Shown: in pieces, positions 9,408 through 18,354 of the stretch
How positions within the stretch are numbered: the first letter of the stretch is position 1
Layout: each line of letters begins with the position of its first letter
Assembly (NCBI GenBank): GCA_050916095.1
Contig: CP050901.1
Coordinates: forward strand, 3,658,001 to 3,722,000
Length of the DNA stretch: 64,000 nt
Reading direction: 5' to 3'
Source of the DNA: JANPCX01 sp050916095
Lineage (GTDB): Bacteria > Pseudomonadota > Gammaproteobacteria > Burkholderiales > Burkholderiaceae_C
The notes under the pieces: model-generated
Told to the model about the DNA's origin: nothing
The model's input: the letters and a program-made list of their open reading frames with translations, nothing else
Databases searched by the model: none
Program-made: the position numbers and the translations under genes

Positions 9408-10013
9408 TCAATTCGCGTAGACCGTGACCAAAAGGGGTGACTCGAACATGGCGACCGGGGAGATAACCGGCTCAGACATTGGAATGTCACTCCCATAACG
9501 CTCACGCATCTTGGCCTTGACGCTCGGATCAGAAAGATTGAAGTCGCGAACTTTCTGAAGTTTGCCGATTTGAATTCCAAGGCTGCGGTCGTAAGCCTTC
9601 CAAACAAGCTCAGAACAATAGATTCGGTCATCAGTCCATTCAAAGGTGAGATCGTACGGGCGGCCCGCAAAACTACCGGCCTCCTGTCGTAGCCGCTCCA
9701 GTGCAACTGCATTCAACACAGCGCCGGAATTTCGAAGCCGCTTCACAACGAAATGCCCCTTCGCGCCCCGGGCTGTCCATTGATCAAGTGGCGTGAATTT
9801 GACCGTGGAGACAGCCTCCAAAACGTATGGCTTTCCTGCGCGAAAGAAAACAATTCCCATGTGGCTGTATTTGGAACCAGTGGCACGCTGCACAGCCACT
9901 GACTGATAGGAGCGAGATGTCTGAAAGACGATGTCTCCGTCCTTTAGTTGGTCTGAGGCACTCACAGGCAAGAAAACGAATGCCAGCAGCACTGAAAAAA
10001 GAAAATGGCGCAT
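9408..10013 (-). CDS. YiiX/YebB-like permuted NlpC/P60 cysteine hydrolase, exported
   Basis: 201-residue protein with a signal peptide (MRHFLFSVLLAFVFLPVSAS) and the permuted papain-like fold of the YiiX/YebB (DUF830) group. It shows DGDIVFQTS, catalytic His51 in SKYSHMGIVF, an acidic residue in VLEAVS (66) and catalytic Cys133 in IYCSELVWKAYD. Family members cleave amide or thioester bonds; some are cell-wall or lipid-linked hydrolases, and the substrate here is unknown. Start at 10013 is preferred because it directly begins the signal peptide; the longer frame upstream to 10151 lacks one. It lies downstream of, and on the same strand as, the IS-split small membrane gene, and its stop abuts repeat copy A. 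Confidence 0.85.
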   Translation of the reverse strand: MRHFLFSVLLAFVFLPVSASDQLKDGDIVFQTSRSYQSVAVQRATGSKYSHMGIVFFRAGKPYVLEAVSTVKFTPLDQWTARGAKGHFVVKRLRNSGAVLNAVALERLRQEAGSFAGRPYDLTFEWTDDRIYCSELVWKAYDRSLGIQIGKLQKVRDFNLSDPSVKAKMRERYGSDIPMSEPVISPVAMFESPLLVTVYAN

Positions 10014-10361
10014 CAGAAACCGAGTGAATGAAGGTGGGGTCGCGGTCCCGCTTACGCAGCGACCCGTTGGGGTAAGGGTTGTTGGCAACGAAGTGCCACG
10101 ATGAATCCGCAAGTCTTTTGACATGCCGAAACTGCATTGTGCTCGACTCACTTTTTCCGTTCAGCAAACGCTGCCAGCGTGCTGAAAAACGCCTGGCTAA
10201 AGGCTTGGCCACTCGCCCGATAGAAGCAAAATCGCTGCGCCAAGAATCATGGCACCGACGGCTCCAACAAGAAGTACTTTCGGCCAGTACACGTTATCGA
10301 CCTCGGTGATCTTCTCCGGTGGGAACTGACCCAACGTGAGAAGGCGCAGCGTGAGCCAACC

Positions 10362-12003
10362 TACTGAGTCGGCCCTGCAAAACCCCTGCAACCCGCATGA
10401 ATGCTGGCGATATGGGGTAAATGCTGACGACGGGATCTCTCAGGAATCGTTATCGGAGAGTAATTTTTCTGGGGGATTTGCATGACAGCCACCGCAGACT
10501 TCTTTCGCGCACGCCTGGACGGGATGGTCGATCACAAACATCCACTGGTGGTTTTGAGCAAACGGCTGCCCTGGGCCGCGATTGAACAAGCCCTGGCACC
10601 GCACTTCGCTCGCCAGGCTCGCCCAGGCTCCAAGCGGGTGACGGCGGACTTGTTGGGAGCGCATGAAGTCGAATTTGGCAACGGCATCAGCCCCGCAGGC
10701 CGCCCGCGCCTGTCAATTCGGCTGATGGCCAGCTTGCAGTACCTGAAGAACTCCTTCAACCTCAGTGACGAAGAACTCGTTCAGCGCTGGAGCGAGAACG
10801 TGGTGTGGCAGTTCTTCAGCGGCATGGAGTATTACGAACCACGCTTGCCCTGCGATCCAACCCAGATCGGCCGCTTTCGCCGCGCCGTGGGCGAAGAAGG
10901 TCTGGAGCAGTTGCTCAAGGCCACCATCGAGACAGCGGTGCAGATCAAGGCCATCAAGCCCAGCGAGCTGGAACGCGTGATCGTGGACACCACCGTGCAG
11001 GAGAAGGCCATCGCCCACCCGGTGGACAGTCGGCTGCTGGAGATTGCGCGGCACAAAGTGGTGAATGCTGCCAAACGAGTGGGCATCAGTTTGAAGCAGA
11101 CATTTGCGTTTGAAGCCAAAACGCTCAGACGCCAGGCCGGGGGTTACGCCCACGCCAAGCAGTTCAAGCGTTTGAAGAAAGCCGTCAAACGCCAGCGCAC
11201 AATCCTCGGGGTGGTGATGCGTGAAGTGCAGCGCAAGCTTGATGTGTTGGTGGCACCCGGGCCGACAGCGCTGAGTGCGCTCAAGACCTGGTTGGAGCGG
11301 GCCGAACGCATCCGCACGCAACAGCGAGGCGACAAGGGCAAGCTGTACGCGCTGCATGCGCCTGAGGTGGAGTGCATCGGCAAGGGCAAGGCCAGGAAGC
11401 CCTATGAGTTTGGTGTGAAGGTCAGCCTGGCTGTCACGCACCTGCGTGGTTTGATGGTGGGGGCCAGAAGTTTCCCCGGCAACCCGTTTGATGGGCACAC
11501 ATTGGCTGCGCAACTGGAGCAAACCAACAACCTGATGCAAGACCTGGGGCGTGTGCCCAAGCAAGTGGTCGTGGACTTGGGGTTCCGGGGCGTGGACGCG
11601 GACAACCCGAACGTGGAGATCATCCACCGTGGCAAGTACAAGTCACTGACCAAGGTGCAACGCAAGTGGCTCAAACGGCGTCAGGCCATCGAGCCGCTGA
11701 TCGGCCACACCAAGGTGGACCACGGCATGCAGCGCTGTTGGCTCAAAGGCGAGTTGGGTGATGCGCTGCACGCACTGAGTTGTGCGGCGGGGTACAACAT
11801 CCGCTGGCTGCTGCGGGCTATCGCGGCCAAGTCTGCAAAAGACGCGAAGGCGTTTTTGTTGACCCTGCTCGGGCTGAGCTTATGGGGTCAACTCAGGGCA
11901 GCCAGGGCACGGCTCGGCGCAAAAAACTTGCTCGGTTGGAAATTCACGCCATCGTCAGTAATGGCTTGCGGGGTGAAATGAATTTTGCAGGGCCGACTAC
12001 TGA
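10362..12003 (+). mobile_element. Complete IS5-family insertion sequence with 6-bp target duplication
   Basis: The element spans 10368-11997 (1630 bp). Its ends are inverted: GTCGGCCCTGCAAAA at 10368 and TTTTGCAGGGCCGAC ending 11997. The flanks carry the direct repeat TACTGA at 10362-10367 and 11998-12003. It contains a single transposase gene. The intact ends and exact target duplication suggest a young, possibly active copy. It splits the small membrane gene described at 10197-12138. Confidence 0.92.
10482..11981 (+). CDS. IS5-family DDE transposase
   Basis: 499-residue transposase. An N-terminal DUF772-type domain (KHPLVVLSKRLPWAAIEQAL, GRPRLSIRLMASLQYLKNSFNLSDEELVQRW, FSGMEYYEPRLPCDPTQIGRFR) precedes the DDE catalytic domain. 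The first Asp is in ERVIVDTTVQEKAIAHPVD, the second in VVVDLGFRGVD, and the Glu in RRQAIEPLIGHTKVDHGM. The ATG at 10482 follows GGGGGATTTGC. Full length and no internal stops, so it is probably functional. It fills most of the 1630-bp element. Confidence 0.93.
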   Translation: MTATADFFRARLDGMVDHKHPLVVLSKRLPWAAIEQALAPHFARQARPGSKRVTADLLGAHEVEFGNGISPAGRPRLSIRLMASLQYLKNSFNLSDEELVQRWSENVVWQFFSGMEYYEPRLPCDPTQIGRFRRAVGEEGLEQLLKATIETAVQIKAIKPSELERVIVDTTVQEKAIAHPVDSRLLEIARHKVVNAAKRVGISLKQTFAFEAKTLRRQAGGYAHAKQFKRLKKAVKRQRTILGVVMREVQRKLDVLVAPGPTALSALKTWLERAERIRTQQRGDKGKLYALHAPEVECIGKGKARKPYEFGVKVSLAVTHLRGLMVGARSFPGNPFDGHTLAAQLEQTNNLMQDLGRVPKQVVVDLGFRGVDADNPNVEIIHRGKYKSLTKVQRKWLKRRQAIEPLIGHTKVDHGMQRCWLKGELGDALHALSCAAGYNIRWLLRAIAAKSAKDAKAFLLTLLGLSLWGQLRAARARLGAKNLLGWKFTPSSVMACGVK

Positions 12004-12188
12004 CCAGAAAATGGTTTCGACGCACAAGTCCCAAGCAAACCACCACAGCACTCGAAGAACAAAAAGGATGGCGCTCTTCGGAAAGTCAAAAATGTCCGGT
12101 AAATCAATCAAGGTAGCTTCCAGATTTGAGGTGGCCAAAACAATTCAACGTTCACGCCCCGCCTGGAAGGCAGGGTCTCGCCAACAAC

Positions 12189-12236
12189 CCGCAGCAGCAT
12201 GGGCGCGTCCCTGGTGAAATATGCGGGGGTGGGGAC
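12189..12236. repeat. Isolated terminal fragment of the type II hairpin repeat
   Basis: GGGCGCGTCCCTGGTGAAAT followed by ATGCGGG near 12200-12226 matches the right end of the repeat at 38299-38620 (GGGCGCGTCCCTCGTGAAACATGCGGG). The repeat body is absent. The rest of the gap between the split membrane gene and the lipoprotein gene (12139-12299) shows nothing else. Confidence 0.5.
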
Positions 12237-12299
12237 TTCACCAGGCCGAATCAATCGTGACACGCCGTACCGGTGGACCGCATTGCGCCCCTTGATGAC

Positions 12300-14624
12300 T
12301 CAGCGAATGTAGACAGCTCCCACATCGCCCTCAGTGACAAAGTCCCAAAACCGCCGACCTGGCACGTACTCGCCCTTGGTACTCACCACAAAAATCGACC
12401 CTCGGATTTTCGAATCGAAATCGGTCGAGTTGAACTGCAAAAACTGTCGACCACCTGCTCCGGTCACACGTTGAGGCTTGCAATTGTCGAAAGCAGCCAG
12501 GTTGATCGTCGGTTGCACGGCGCCCCGTTCAGCAGGAATCGGCGCTTTTGCGGGGATGCCCCACAAGGGCACTTCAGCCAGTCTTTCCTGGACAAAGAAC
12601 TGCTCAAGTTTCACCAGAGGCACGGATCGTTCTTCGCCACACTGTCGGATCTCATCTCTCAGGAAAACCAAATACGAATTGCTGTCCAGCATCAACCCCT
12701 CGTAGCGCAGGTTCACACGATTGAGTTCGACTTGCTCAACACTGTTGTTCCTTGACTGCGGGGTCATCATCAACGCTTGGAAAGCGGTTCGCACCGTCAC
12801 GTCTTGCATTCTCAATGTGCCCACGCTGCCGGCCGTAGGGTCGTCGGTTCGCAAATGCAAGCCATCCGCGTGACGAGGTGGATCTGTGCCAGCGGCGGCG
12901 GTGTGGTTCAACATTCCATGCATACCTTTCAACAAGGACTGGAAAACATTCACATTTCCAACACTCCCAAAGCCCGGTATAGAGCCAACAGCATCCGCGC
13001 CCATCGCCAAGCTGACATCAACCAACAGGCCCTCGAAATGGGCTGTGCCGGTGTATCCAATGATCGACAGCGCGGCTTCAGTGTTGGCATCGCCCTTCAA
13101 GTTCGGGTGGACTCGCCAGAAATTGATGGGGTAAGGTTTGTAGTGCCCGCCGACAACAACAAGGTTCCTGCCGCCTCGGGTTTTGAGCATGGAACCATGA
13201 ATTCGGTGGCGGGGTGCTGTGATCCGAACATCTTGGGCAGCAAGGTAATTGTTGACATCTGAGGAGCCATTGTTCCTTGGCTTGAGCGTGACAGCGCCCT
13301 CCATCGGCGGCAATGGAAACCAGCGCGGATCTGGATTGACATCGGAAATATTTTGACCAAAGACAACCTTCTGCAACCGGAACTGACCCTCGGTGCTGGC
13401 GGCACCGGGCCACTGAAAAATCCACTCCCTTGACGTCGGAACCGTCACTTGGGTGACGAAGTTTTTTCCGGGCGTTTGAATGCCAACAAACCACCGTCCC
13501 GGCGTCAGCCCTGTGAGTTTGAGTCCTTCAGCAGGACGCTCACCGCTCGGAAATTCTTTGGTCACGACGGAGGTAGGCGTGGCTGACTTTTCGAGCTGAA
13601 CACCACTGATGCGCAGCGTGAAGTCATATTTGGCTTGGTTGGGAATTCTCACAATCAACTTGGGTTCCAAGAAGTACTGCGCCGCTCCAGTAGGCGCTGT
13701 CTCGGTGAAACTTTGAACGGTGTAGCGGCGCTCAATCATGAAGTTGTCGTTCAGGAGCAAAGGCCTTGTCACCGCGCTGCCTGATCTGTAGTCGAACTGC
13801 ATTTCTGTTTTGGCAAGCTCGGGCGATACCTTGTCCAGGTTAACCGCCGGGGACCCATTCGGTCGATTGACTTTGACCGTGATGTACCCACCGGGAAGGT
13901 ACTGGGTTCCCATCGTCATAGAAAACGATTGCCCACGCGCCACAGCCATGGCGGACGTCGTACCTGCGGGTGCGAAGGAAATGGCGTAAGCCCCATCCAG
14001 ATTGTCCAAATGCGAGTCACTTCCGTAGTTCAACGCATTCTTGTTTTCTCCATGAAACCGAAAGTCGACGTAGCCAACTTTGTCAGCTGTTTGCCCATGC
14101 CCAAGGATGGAGAACTTCATCGCATTGGAGGCATCGCCGTTGACAGCAAGCGTCCAACCGCTGGGCATGGCTCCCCCTCCTGAAGGCCTGACAGCCCCTG
14201 CCACAGCACCCTCGGCATGGGGATTGGGGATCCAGTTTTTGGTCGCCCCCTCCAAGAGCAAACCCACACGCGGGTAAATTTCTGGTGCGTTATCGCCGAA
14301 CCTCGGTTTCATGCCTGCTGGATCAGTCATGCTGGCATTGGGTGGCAGCGTTGCCGCGCTCTCAGTGAACTCAAAAGAGGCCATGACGCCACTTGCCAGC
14401 AGCTGCGGCAACGCAATCTCAGCGCCCTCGCCTTTGTTCACCGAAGCAAGAATCTTGTTGGTACTTGCTGGTTCGGTGTGCTGCGGAAGTGTTTCTTCCT
14501 TTTCTTGAGGCCAGCCGCCGTTGGCATGGGGCTGCGCGCTGGGAGCTTCGGTGCCTCCGCCGCAAGCGCTCAGAGCAGCCAACAAGGCACACCACACGAA
14601 GCATCTGATTTTCACAAAACACAT
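12300..14624 (-). CDS. Large lipoprotein of unknown function, possible beta-helix surface protein
   Basis: 774 residues with a lipoprotein signal (CFVWCALLAALSAC, lipobox Cys at residue 21, then GGG), so it should be anchored to the inner or outer membrane. The first third has jelly-roll-like stretches (NWIPNPHAEGAVAGA, FEFTESAATLPPNAS, LRISGVQLEKS) like carbohydrate-binding modules. The C-terminal third (from about 470: DVRITAPRHRIHGS, RHADGLHLRTDD, LRMQDVTVRTAFQALMMT) looks like right-handed parallel beta-helix turns, as in pectate-lyase-type proteins. A polysaccharide-binding or -degrading role is conceivable, but no catalytic residues can be assigned. It stands alone; neighbours give no functional clue. 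Confidence 0.7.
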   Translation of the reverse strand: MCFVKIRCFVWCALLAALSACGGGTEAPSAQPHANGGWPQEKEETLPQHTEPASTNKILASVNKGEGAEIALPQLLASGVMASFEFTESAATLPPNASMTDPAGMKPRFGDNAPEIYPRVGLLLEGATKNWIPNPHAEGAVAGAVRPSGGGAMPSGWTLAVNGDASNAMKFSILGHGQTADKVGYVDFRFHGENKNALNYGSDSHLDNLDGAYAISFAPAGTTSAMAVARGQSFSMTMGTQYLPGGYITVKVNRPNGSPAVNLDKVSPELAKTEMQFDYRSGSAVTRPLLLNDNFMIERRYTVQSFTETAPTGAAQYFLEPKLIVRIPNQAKYDFTLRISGVQLEKSATPTSVVTKEFPSGERPAEGLKLTGLTPGRWFVGIQTPGKNFVTQVTVPTSREWIFQWPGAASTEGQFRLQKVVFGQNISDVNPDPRWFPLPPMEGAVTLKPRNNGSSDVNNYLAAQDVRITAPRHRIHGSMLKTRGGRNLVVVGGHYKPYPINFWRVHPNLKGDANTEAALSIIGYTGTAHFEGLLVDVSLAMGADAVGSIPGFGSVGNVNVFQSLLKGMHGMLNHTAAAGTDPPRHADGLHLRTDDPTAGSVGTLRMQDVTVRTAFQALMMTPQSRNNSVEQVELNRVNLRYEGLMLDSNSYLVFLRDEIRQCGEERSVPLVKLEQFFVQERLAEVPLWGIPAKAPIPAERGAVQPTINLAAFDNCKPQRVTGAGGRQFLQFNSTDFDSKIRGSIFVVSTKGEYVPGRRFWDFVTEGDVGAVYIR

Positions 14625-14724
14625 CCTTCAACTCCTGCGCACTGCGGCATTTTTTTGATCAGTAGACACGGCAGAGTTCAAACACAAACCCAACCTTGGG
14701 GCTGTCTATAAGGCTTCACGGGGC

Positions 14725-14960
14725 TGTTCTCAACCGCAGCCACCCATAAGCTAACAAACGGTCACATCTGCGGTCTCTGAGAACACCGCATGCAATTGGC
14801 AGGTCGGCCGCTTCAGCCGCCCCTTGTTGTTTGAAGATCGGCTGGTGGCGGACGAGCATCCTGAATGAGCGGCAAAAGCCGCTCAGCCCATGCTTCTATG
14901 TTGTTGGCATTCGGTTGATCGACACCCTGTGGTTGTCAAATCCCGTGCGGATGCGCACGC
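14725..14960. other. Intergenic region with two inverted repeats, no gene
   Basis: The 336-bp gap 14625-14960 shows no supported gene. It contains an imperfect inverted repeat (TGTTCTCAACCGCAG at about 14726-14740 and CTGCGGTCTCTGAGAACA at about 14772-14789) and a perfect stem-loop TGAGCGGCAAAAGCCGCTCA at 14866-14885. The latter lies downstream of the minus-strand synthetase pseudogene and may have been its terminator, though it lacks a T-run. Confidence 0.4.
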
Positions 14961-16516
14961 CTACGAAGCGGAGGAAAAGATGTTGCTGTACTCGGCCCGC
15001 AAAAGATTCTTCTGCACCTTGCCCATGGCATTGCGTGGCAACTCAGCCACCACGACCACTTTTTTGGGCACCTTGAAGGCGGCGAGTTGTGTTTTGAGTG
15101 CGGCGATGAGTTGACCGGGCTCTATGCTGGTACCCAGCCGTGGCACCAGCACCGCCAAGACGCCCTCGCCGAAGTCAGCATGGGGCGCACCCACCACCGC
15201 GCTTTCCAACACGCCAGGCAAATCGTTGATTGCCGCCTCCACTTCAGCGGGGTACACATTGAAGCCACCGCTGATGATGAGGTCTTTGCTGCGGCCAACC
15301 AGGGTCAGCACGCCACCGGCATCCAGGTGGCCAACGTCACCGGTTTTGAACCAGCCGTCGGCAGTGAATTCCTCTGCCGTTTTCTCCGGCAGCCGCCAAT
15401 AGCCGCTGAAGACGTTGGGGCCACGCACTTGTACATGGCCGGTCTCGCCGATTGCGAAAAGCTCGCCGCCATCATGGACCACCCGCACGCCAACACCTGG
15501 CAAAGCGCGCCCTACCGTGCCGCCACGCCGTGGGGCCCGTCCTCGGGTGCGTAAGGGTTGGACGTGAGCATCAGCGTTTCGCTCATGCCATAACGCTCCA
15601 AAATAATGTGGCCTGTGCGTTGCGCGAAGGTGTTGAAAGTTTCCGTCAACAAAGGGGCGGATCCGCTGATGAACAGACGCATGCCGCTGCACACGTCGGG
15701 CCTTAACCCAGCTTGTTCCAGCAACCGCACGTACAGGGTGGGCACGCCCATGAACACCGTGGCACGGGGCAGCAGGCTGATGACCAGAGCAGGATCAAAC
15801 CTATTGAGCCAGAGCATCTTGCTGCCATTGATGAGCGCACCGTGGCTGGCCACAAACAAACCATGCACATGGAAAATAGGCAAGGCGTGGATCAACACAT
15901 CGCCGCCCTCCGCCATGCCGCGCCAGCCCCAGAAGGTTTTCAACGTGAGGGCATTGCTGAGCAAGTTGGCGTGGCTGAGTTGAGCACCTTTACTGCGACC
16001 GGTGGTGCCGCTGGTGTAAAGGATGGCCGCCAGATCGCAACCAGCCTTGTGCGCAGGCGTGTGCCGGTCGGATTGAAATGACGCGCGGTCCAGCAAGGTG
16101 CCCGTGCGATCGTCGTTGAGGGTGAACACATGGGGCACGCCGCTGGTGAAAGCGAGCTTGCTCACCCAACCAAAGTTTTTGCCTGCACAAACCACCACAC
16201 TGGGTTCGGCATCAACAATGAAATGTTCCAACTCACCGCGCTGGTAGGCGTTGTTCAGGGGCAAGTAAACCCAGCCACCGCGCAACACGGCCAAATAAAG
16301 CAGCAACGCCTCGACCGATTTGTCGCAGTGCACAGCGATGCGGGCATCAGGGGGCAAATTCAGTTGTGTCAACCAATTGGCCAGCATGGCGGTGGCGCGC
16401 TCTATGTCGCGCCAGCTGTAGTGCAGCCGCTCACCATCCACTTGCTCGATGGCGGTGGTGTCCAGGTCGTGGGGGAATGACGCACGAAGTGCAACGAAGA
16501 GGTTTTGGTTGTCCAT
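14961..16516 (-). pseudogene. Acyl/malonyl-CoA synthetase (MatB-like), frameshifted
   Basis: ANL-superfamily AMP-forming ligase. The N-terminal frame (ATG 16516) carries the adenylation P-loop ILYTSGTTGRSKGAQLSH and A5 motif ERYGMSETLMLTSNP, then runs into a stop just after APEDGPHGVAAR near 15512. The C-terminal frame resumes as PRRGGTVGRALPGVGVRV and contains GWFKTGDVGHLD, GRSKDLIISGGFNVYPAEVE and the catalytic-lysine region LPRNAMGKVQKNLL. Joining the two frames at about 15535 restores a normal MatB-like protein of about 518 residues. Malonyl-CoA synthetase is the closest type I can name, but other carboxylic acids are possible. The break could be a genuine mutation or a sequencing error in a C/G-rich run. 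Confidence 0.8.
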
Positions 16517-16638
16517 GGTCAGTTGATGTAGATCAAGGTAGGAAGACAGTGAGACCTTGCAAGGCTGCGGTTGACGGCGCAATCAAAGCCAACTCACTGA
16601 GCCATCGAAAAGTTTCAACACGCAAAAACACGGGCTGA

Positions 16639-18102
16639 TTGTGGTCACCCTCACTGGGTGCTGTGTTGCTCGCCATCTCGATTGAAATTGCTCATGCCAT
16701 CACCTATAGAGAGGGGAATTTTTTTGGAGATCAGCTGATGATGGAAATTCTGAGGGGACAGGTACAGCCGGGTGAGCCTGCAGACGGCTTTAACGTGGAC
16801 GGTGAGGATTTCATTGAGAAGGTCAGGGAAACGGATCGACATCGGCAACAACTGAGGGCAACTCCGTATGAAGAGCTGCGTCGGACTTGGTCGTCACCTT
16901 TTTTGTCAACAGAAGAATACAGCCCGGCAAAGGCTGTTGGTGCCTTTGGTAACAGTGCAGTGGCGGACATTGCGGCCTCAAAAGAACGCACCCAACTTTT
17001 GAACAACCCGGCGCTCGCATTTTTAAAGCAGCAACATGCGGCAGGCAACACGGGCAAAGGCGTTGTGGTCATTCTGGACGAGGGCCCAGGTGACCACAGA
17101 AGAGCCACTGCGGGCATCCTCAAAACCATGCTGCCAGACGCCAAAGTGCTCATGGTTGGTGCCAATTATTCGGACTTATTGGCGAAACCAGCCTCTCGAT
17201 TTAACCAACTGACCGTTCAATTAATTGACAACCCTGGCCGCGGTGGTTTAGACAACGCCAGCCTTCGCGATCGCACCAAAGCAGCATTGATGGCCATGCT
17301 GTCGGACACGGAGGAAGTGATCAACACTGCCGTTCAAAACGGCGCTCAGTACATTTCCCGATCTTGGACGCAAAAGTATGACGCCATGGCAACGCGTCCC
17401 AATAACCCTGAAGCGCGAGAAAGAGTCCAAAAAGAACTGAACGCGGTGGTTGGAAGCGGTAGCAACTATGAACAGTACGCTGCTTGGATTCGTTATGTTG
17501 ACAATTTGGCATCCTCGGATCCGGAGATCAAAAGCAAACTGGACGACATACAGCAGCTGCTGCGAAAAAACAAAATTATTTACGCCGAAGGTGCTGGCAA
17601 CGAAAACGACAAACCCATGCCAAGGGAAGTGCAAGGTCTCGTGCTGAGCAGGCTTTTGCCAAATGTCATGACCACGGTCGGTGCCACCGACCCCAAAACC
17701 GGCGCGGTCGCCAACTATTCTTCCTACAACCGCAGCACAGACATCCGCGAACAGCCAGCGGTGTCGGAAGGAACCTCGTTTTCGACGCCCTCTGCGGTTG
17801 CACAAATTGCCTTGTTGGTGGGGGCCAGCGGCAAAACCATCACCCCGCAGCAGGCCCTGGCGCTGCTGGAGTCCACGGCGAATGCCTCCAAGAACACCAA
17901 CGTCTTGCGCGATGGCGTGGGCGATATGGACTTCAATGCCGCACTGGCCAAGCTGAAAAAGGGAGCCACCTTGCCGACCGATGGCAGCACCGATCGCAGC
18001 ACAGCCGCTACCAAGCCCAACACCACATCAGCGCTTGGCGGAATGAATGGTGTGCCCCTCGCACTGCGAAACCTGCCTGTCCGAGACATGTTGACCTACT
18101 GA
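16639..18102 (+). CDS. Exported subtilase-like (S8) protein with a shortened Asp-His loop
   Basis: 487 residues starting at TTG 16639, which gives a plausible signal peptide (SLGAVLLAISIEIAHA); the start is uncertain. The S8 layout is recognisable: GKGVVVILDEG (Asp147), DHRRATAGIL (His153, in the place of HGTHVAGI), PDAKVLMV, YAEGAGNEND (oxyanion Asn) and GTSFSTPSAVAQIALLV (Ser380). Asp and His are only six residues apart, whereas subtilases usually have about 30 or more between them, so the metal-binding/His loop is missing. It may be an inactive or very divergent protease. An alpha-helical charged N-terminal region (residues 30-130) may act as a prodomain. Divergent from the synthetase pseudogene; no clear partner. 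Confidence 0.72.
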   Translation: MWSPSLGAVLLAISIEIAHAITYREGNFFGDQLMMEILRGQVQPGEPADGFNVDGEDFIEKVRETDRHRQQLRATPYEELRRTWSSPFLSTEEYSPAKAVGAFGNSAVADIAASKERTQLLNNPALAFLKQQHAAGNTGKGVVVILDEGPGDHRRATAGILKTMLPDAKVLMVGANYSDLLAKPASRFNQLTVQLIDNPGRGGLDNASLRDRTKAALMAMLSDTEEVINTAVQNGAQYISRSWTQKYDAMATRPNNPEARERVQKELNAVVGSGSNYEQYAAWIRYVDNLASSDPEIKSKLDDIQQLLRKNKIIYAEGAGNENDKPMPREVQGLVLSRLLPNVMTTVGATDPKTGAVANYSSYNRSTDIREQPAVSEGTSFSTPSAVAQIALLVGASGKTITPQQALALLESTANASKNTNVLRDGVGDMDFNAALAKLKKGATLPTDGSTDRSTAATKPNTTSALGGMNGVPLALRNLPVRDMLTY

Positions 18103-18354
18103 GCGCCCCAGGCTTGGTGCGTAAGCCGCAAGAAGTATGGAAAAACCAGCCCGGCGCGCTTTCAAGCGGCTTGGGTATTGACCGCATTGGGTCAGGCCCG
18201 CCTGACCGATGGCTCTGCGGCACCCCGTCGAGCGCAGTCGGCAAGGTTGGGATGTGGGCTCGTTGCTGAGGTGGTCAATGGGGCAAGGCCCCTACACTGG
18301 ATGGCGTCACCACGCAGCACGCGCTGGTGAGAAACCAACCTTGACACCCATTGC

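Larger units (their letters stand above)
10197..12138 (-). pseudogene. Small membrane-protein gene split by an IS5-family insertion
   Basis: Two minus-strand fragments flank the IS. The 5' part (12138-11998) encodes MATSNLEATLIDLPDIFDFP then a hydrophobic stretch, ending ETIFWSV. The 3' part (10361-10197) continues GWLTLRLLTLGQF... to a second hydrophobic segment (VLLVGAVGAMILGAAILLL) and stop. Removing the IS and one TACTGA copy rejoins them exactly in frame as a 101-residue protein (47 + 54 residues) with two membrane segments. I do not recognise the family. The exact rejoining, together with the target duplication, shows that this is a true, probably recent, inactivation. It was probably cotranscribed with the YiiX-like gene downstream. 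Confidence 0.85.
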
